Origin: Faecalibacillus intestinalis
GTDB taxonomy: Bacteria; Bacillota_I; Bacilli_A; Erysipelotrichales; Coprobacillaceae
NCBI RefSeq assembly: GCF_003024685.1
Contig: NZ_PYLQ01000011.1
Location: 18,958 to 82,957 of the forward strand
Length of the DNA stretch: 64,000 nucleotides
Reading direction: 5' to 3'
Part shown: positions 63,055 to 64,000 of the stretch, piece by piece
Layout: each line of letters begins with the position of its first letter
Position numbering within the stretch: position 1 is the stretch's first letter
The notes under the pieces: generated by a model
Told to the model about the DNA's origin: nothing
The model's database searches: none
Seen by the model: only the letters and a program-made list of their open reading frames with translations
Made by a program: the position numbers and the translations under genes

Positions 63055-63980
63055 ATGGAAAATAAAATGTTTAATGATATTATTGATTCAATTATTAATA
63101 ATGCAAGTGATGATGAAATTGAAATTATTAGAGAAAAACTTAATAATCACTTGATCAATCACATCTACGATTCAAATATTCATGAAGAACTATCAAACAA
63201 CTATGATAGTTCTTTTTGTCCTCATTGCCAAAGTAAACATATCATTAAATATGGCAAGGATAATAAAGGCAATCAAAGATATTTGTGTAAAGAATGTTCA
63301 AAAACATTTTCTTCTATTACTGGTTCATTGCTTTCATACACTAAAAAGCAACCTTATCAATGGTTTGAATATATTCAATCTTTATTTAATGGTGATACTC
63401 TTGTTCATTCTGCGATATCGCTGGAATAAGTGAACCAACCTCTCTTGTATGGAGACATAAAATACTAAGTGTTCTTGCTGATTTGACTCATGATAACCCT
63501 GTTTTAAGTGATACGGTTTATTTGGATGAAAAACTAAATGTCGTTACACATTCAGGCAAACATATGGAAAACAAAGAAAAACAAAAAAGAGGGATGAGCA
63601 GTCAAAAAAGAAATATCGTATGTGCCATAGATCAACATAACAATAAAGTAATCCAAGTATCTGAAACAGGAAGGATTCATTCCAAAGAGCTCTATAAAAT
63701 ATATAAAGATAAGATTCCAAGTACATGTCAAGTTGTAAGTGACAGCACCCTTAAAAAGATAAATGATTTACATTCATCGATAGATTTATTTCTATATAAG
63801 TATCGAGGAATATCAGATAAATATTTAAGAAATTATATAGGGCTTTATAAATATAAAGATCAACATAATAAATATTATCAAAAGAAGATATTTCTTCATA
63901 TATTCAAAGAGATAGGCAACAGCTTATGTGCATTGAAATTCAGTAATTTTAAATATGATTCTAAATTTTTCACTATTTGA
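63055..63980 (+). pseudogene. Frameshifted IS1595-type transposase
   Basis: ATG 63055 follows AGAGG. Part 1 has a four-cysteine zinc ribbon CPHCQSKHIIKYGKDN...YLCKECSKTF, then SSITGSLLSYTKKQPYQWFEY, and runs off frame near 63405-63414. In the other frame the protein continues DIAGISEPTSLVWRHKIL, then the DDE-nuclease part (SDTVYLDEKLNVV, ICAIDQ-like core, VVSDSTLKKI) to a stop at 63980. The zinc ribbon plus ISXO2-like catalytic domain indicates IS1595. One frameshift makes it inactive. The right element end is at or beyond the window edge. Confidence 0.75.
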
Positions 63981-64000
63981 TTAGTTTTTCAAGAGATACT

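Overview
The window looks like a chromosomal segment of an AT-rich Gram-positive gut bacterium of the Erysipelotrichia/Coprobacillaceae type (inference). The signs are very low GC, strong GGAGG ribosome binding sites, PTS and CcpA-type regulation, LTA-type glycosylation genes, a FabK-type fatty acid synthesis operon, and surface proteins ending in a TGDN sorting motif. No tRNA, rRNA or CRISPR array was seen.

Layout. 1-15.2 kb: the 3' part of a large Ig/MBG-repeat surface protein, a PHP phosphatase, a fructose-type PTS IIABC permease, an aldo/keto reductase broken by one stop codon, an RpiR regulator, then two secreted glycan-active proteins (a beta-helix protein and a GH128-like beta-glucanase) behind a cre site, and a small orphan protein. 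15.2-21.3 kb: a 1794-residue CnaB-repeat adhesin behind a class I cyclic-di-GMP riboswitch whose aptamer overlaps a terminator, then a decayed paralogue of the small protein. A 29-bp element occurs three times in this region. 21.3-32.8 kb: a PD-(D/E)XK nuclease-like protein; a YfhO / GtrA / CsbB-like three-gene glycosylation operon; a PIG-L deacetylase with a response regulator and a sensor kinase interrupted by a stop; a Na/Pi cotransporter with PhoU domain; a YeiH-type permease; and a GT2-GtrA fusion. TTAAGA direct repeats with 10-12 bp period stand before four of these units and suggest a Pho-like regulon.

32.8-43.8 kb: a complete type II fatty acid synthesis operon (acpP, accB, accC, accD, accA, fabH, fabK, a second FabK-like gene, fabD, fabG, fabF, fabZ) followed by birA. 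Three TTTGA-N3-TCAAA operators sit on its two promoters, as FabT operators do in lactic acid bacteria, but no FabT gene is present. 43.8-45.5 kb: a broken AAA-ATPase/nuclease gene.

45.7-64 kb: an exopolysaccharide locus with two divergent arms. The minus arm holds the chain-length/phosphoregulation module (Wzz-like, CpsB-like PHP phosphatase, CpsD-like kinase, an SGNH protein). The plus arm starts with a long structured leader and a LoaP-type NusG paralogue, followed by the priming sugar transferase, glycosyltransferases, epimerases, an acetyltransferase, a Wzy-like polymerase, a Wzx flippase and a UDP-sugar epimerase. A 3.9-kb part of this arm lies between two perfect 33-bp direct repeats next to gene and IS remnants. 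The window closes in a frameshifted IS1595-type transposase gene.

Four genes (aldo/keto reductase, small paralogue, sensor kinase, AAA-ATPase) each carry a single stop codon inside an otherwise continuous frame. This is either active decay or assembly error.
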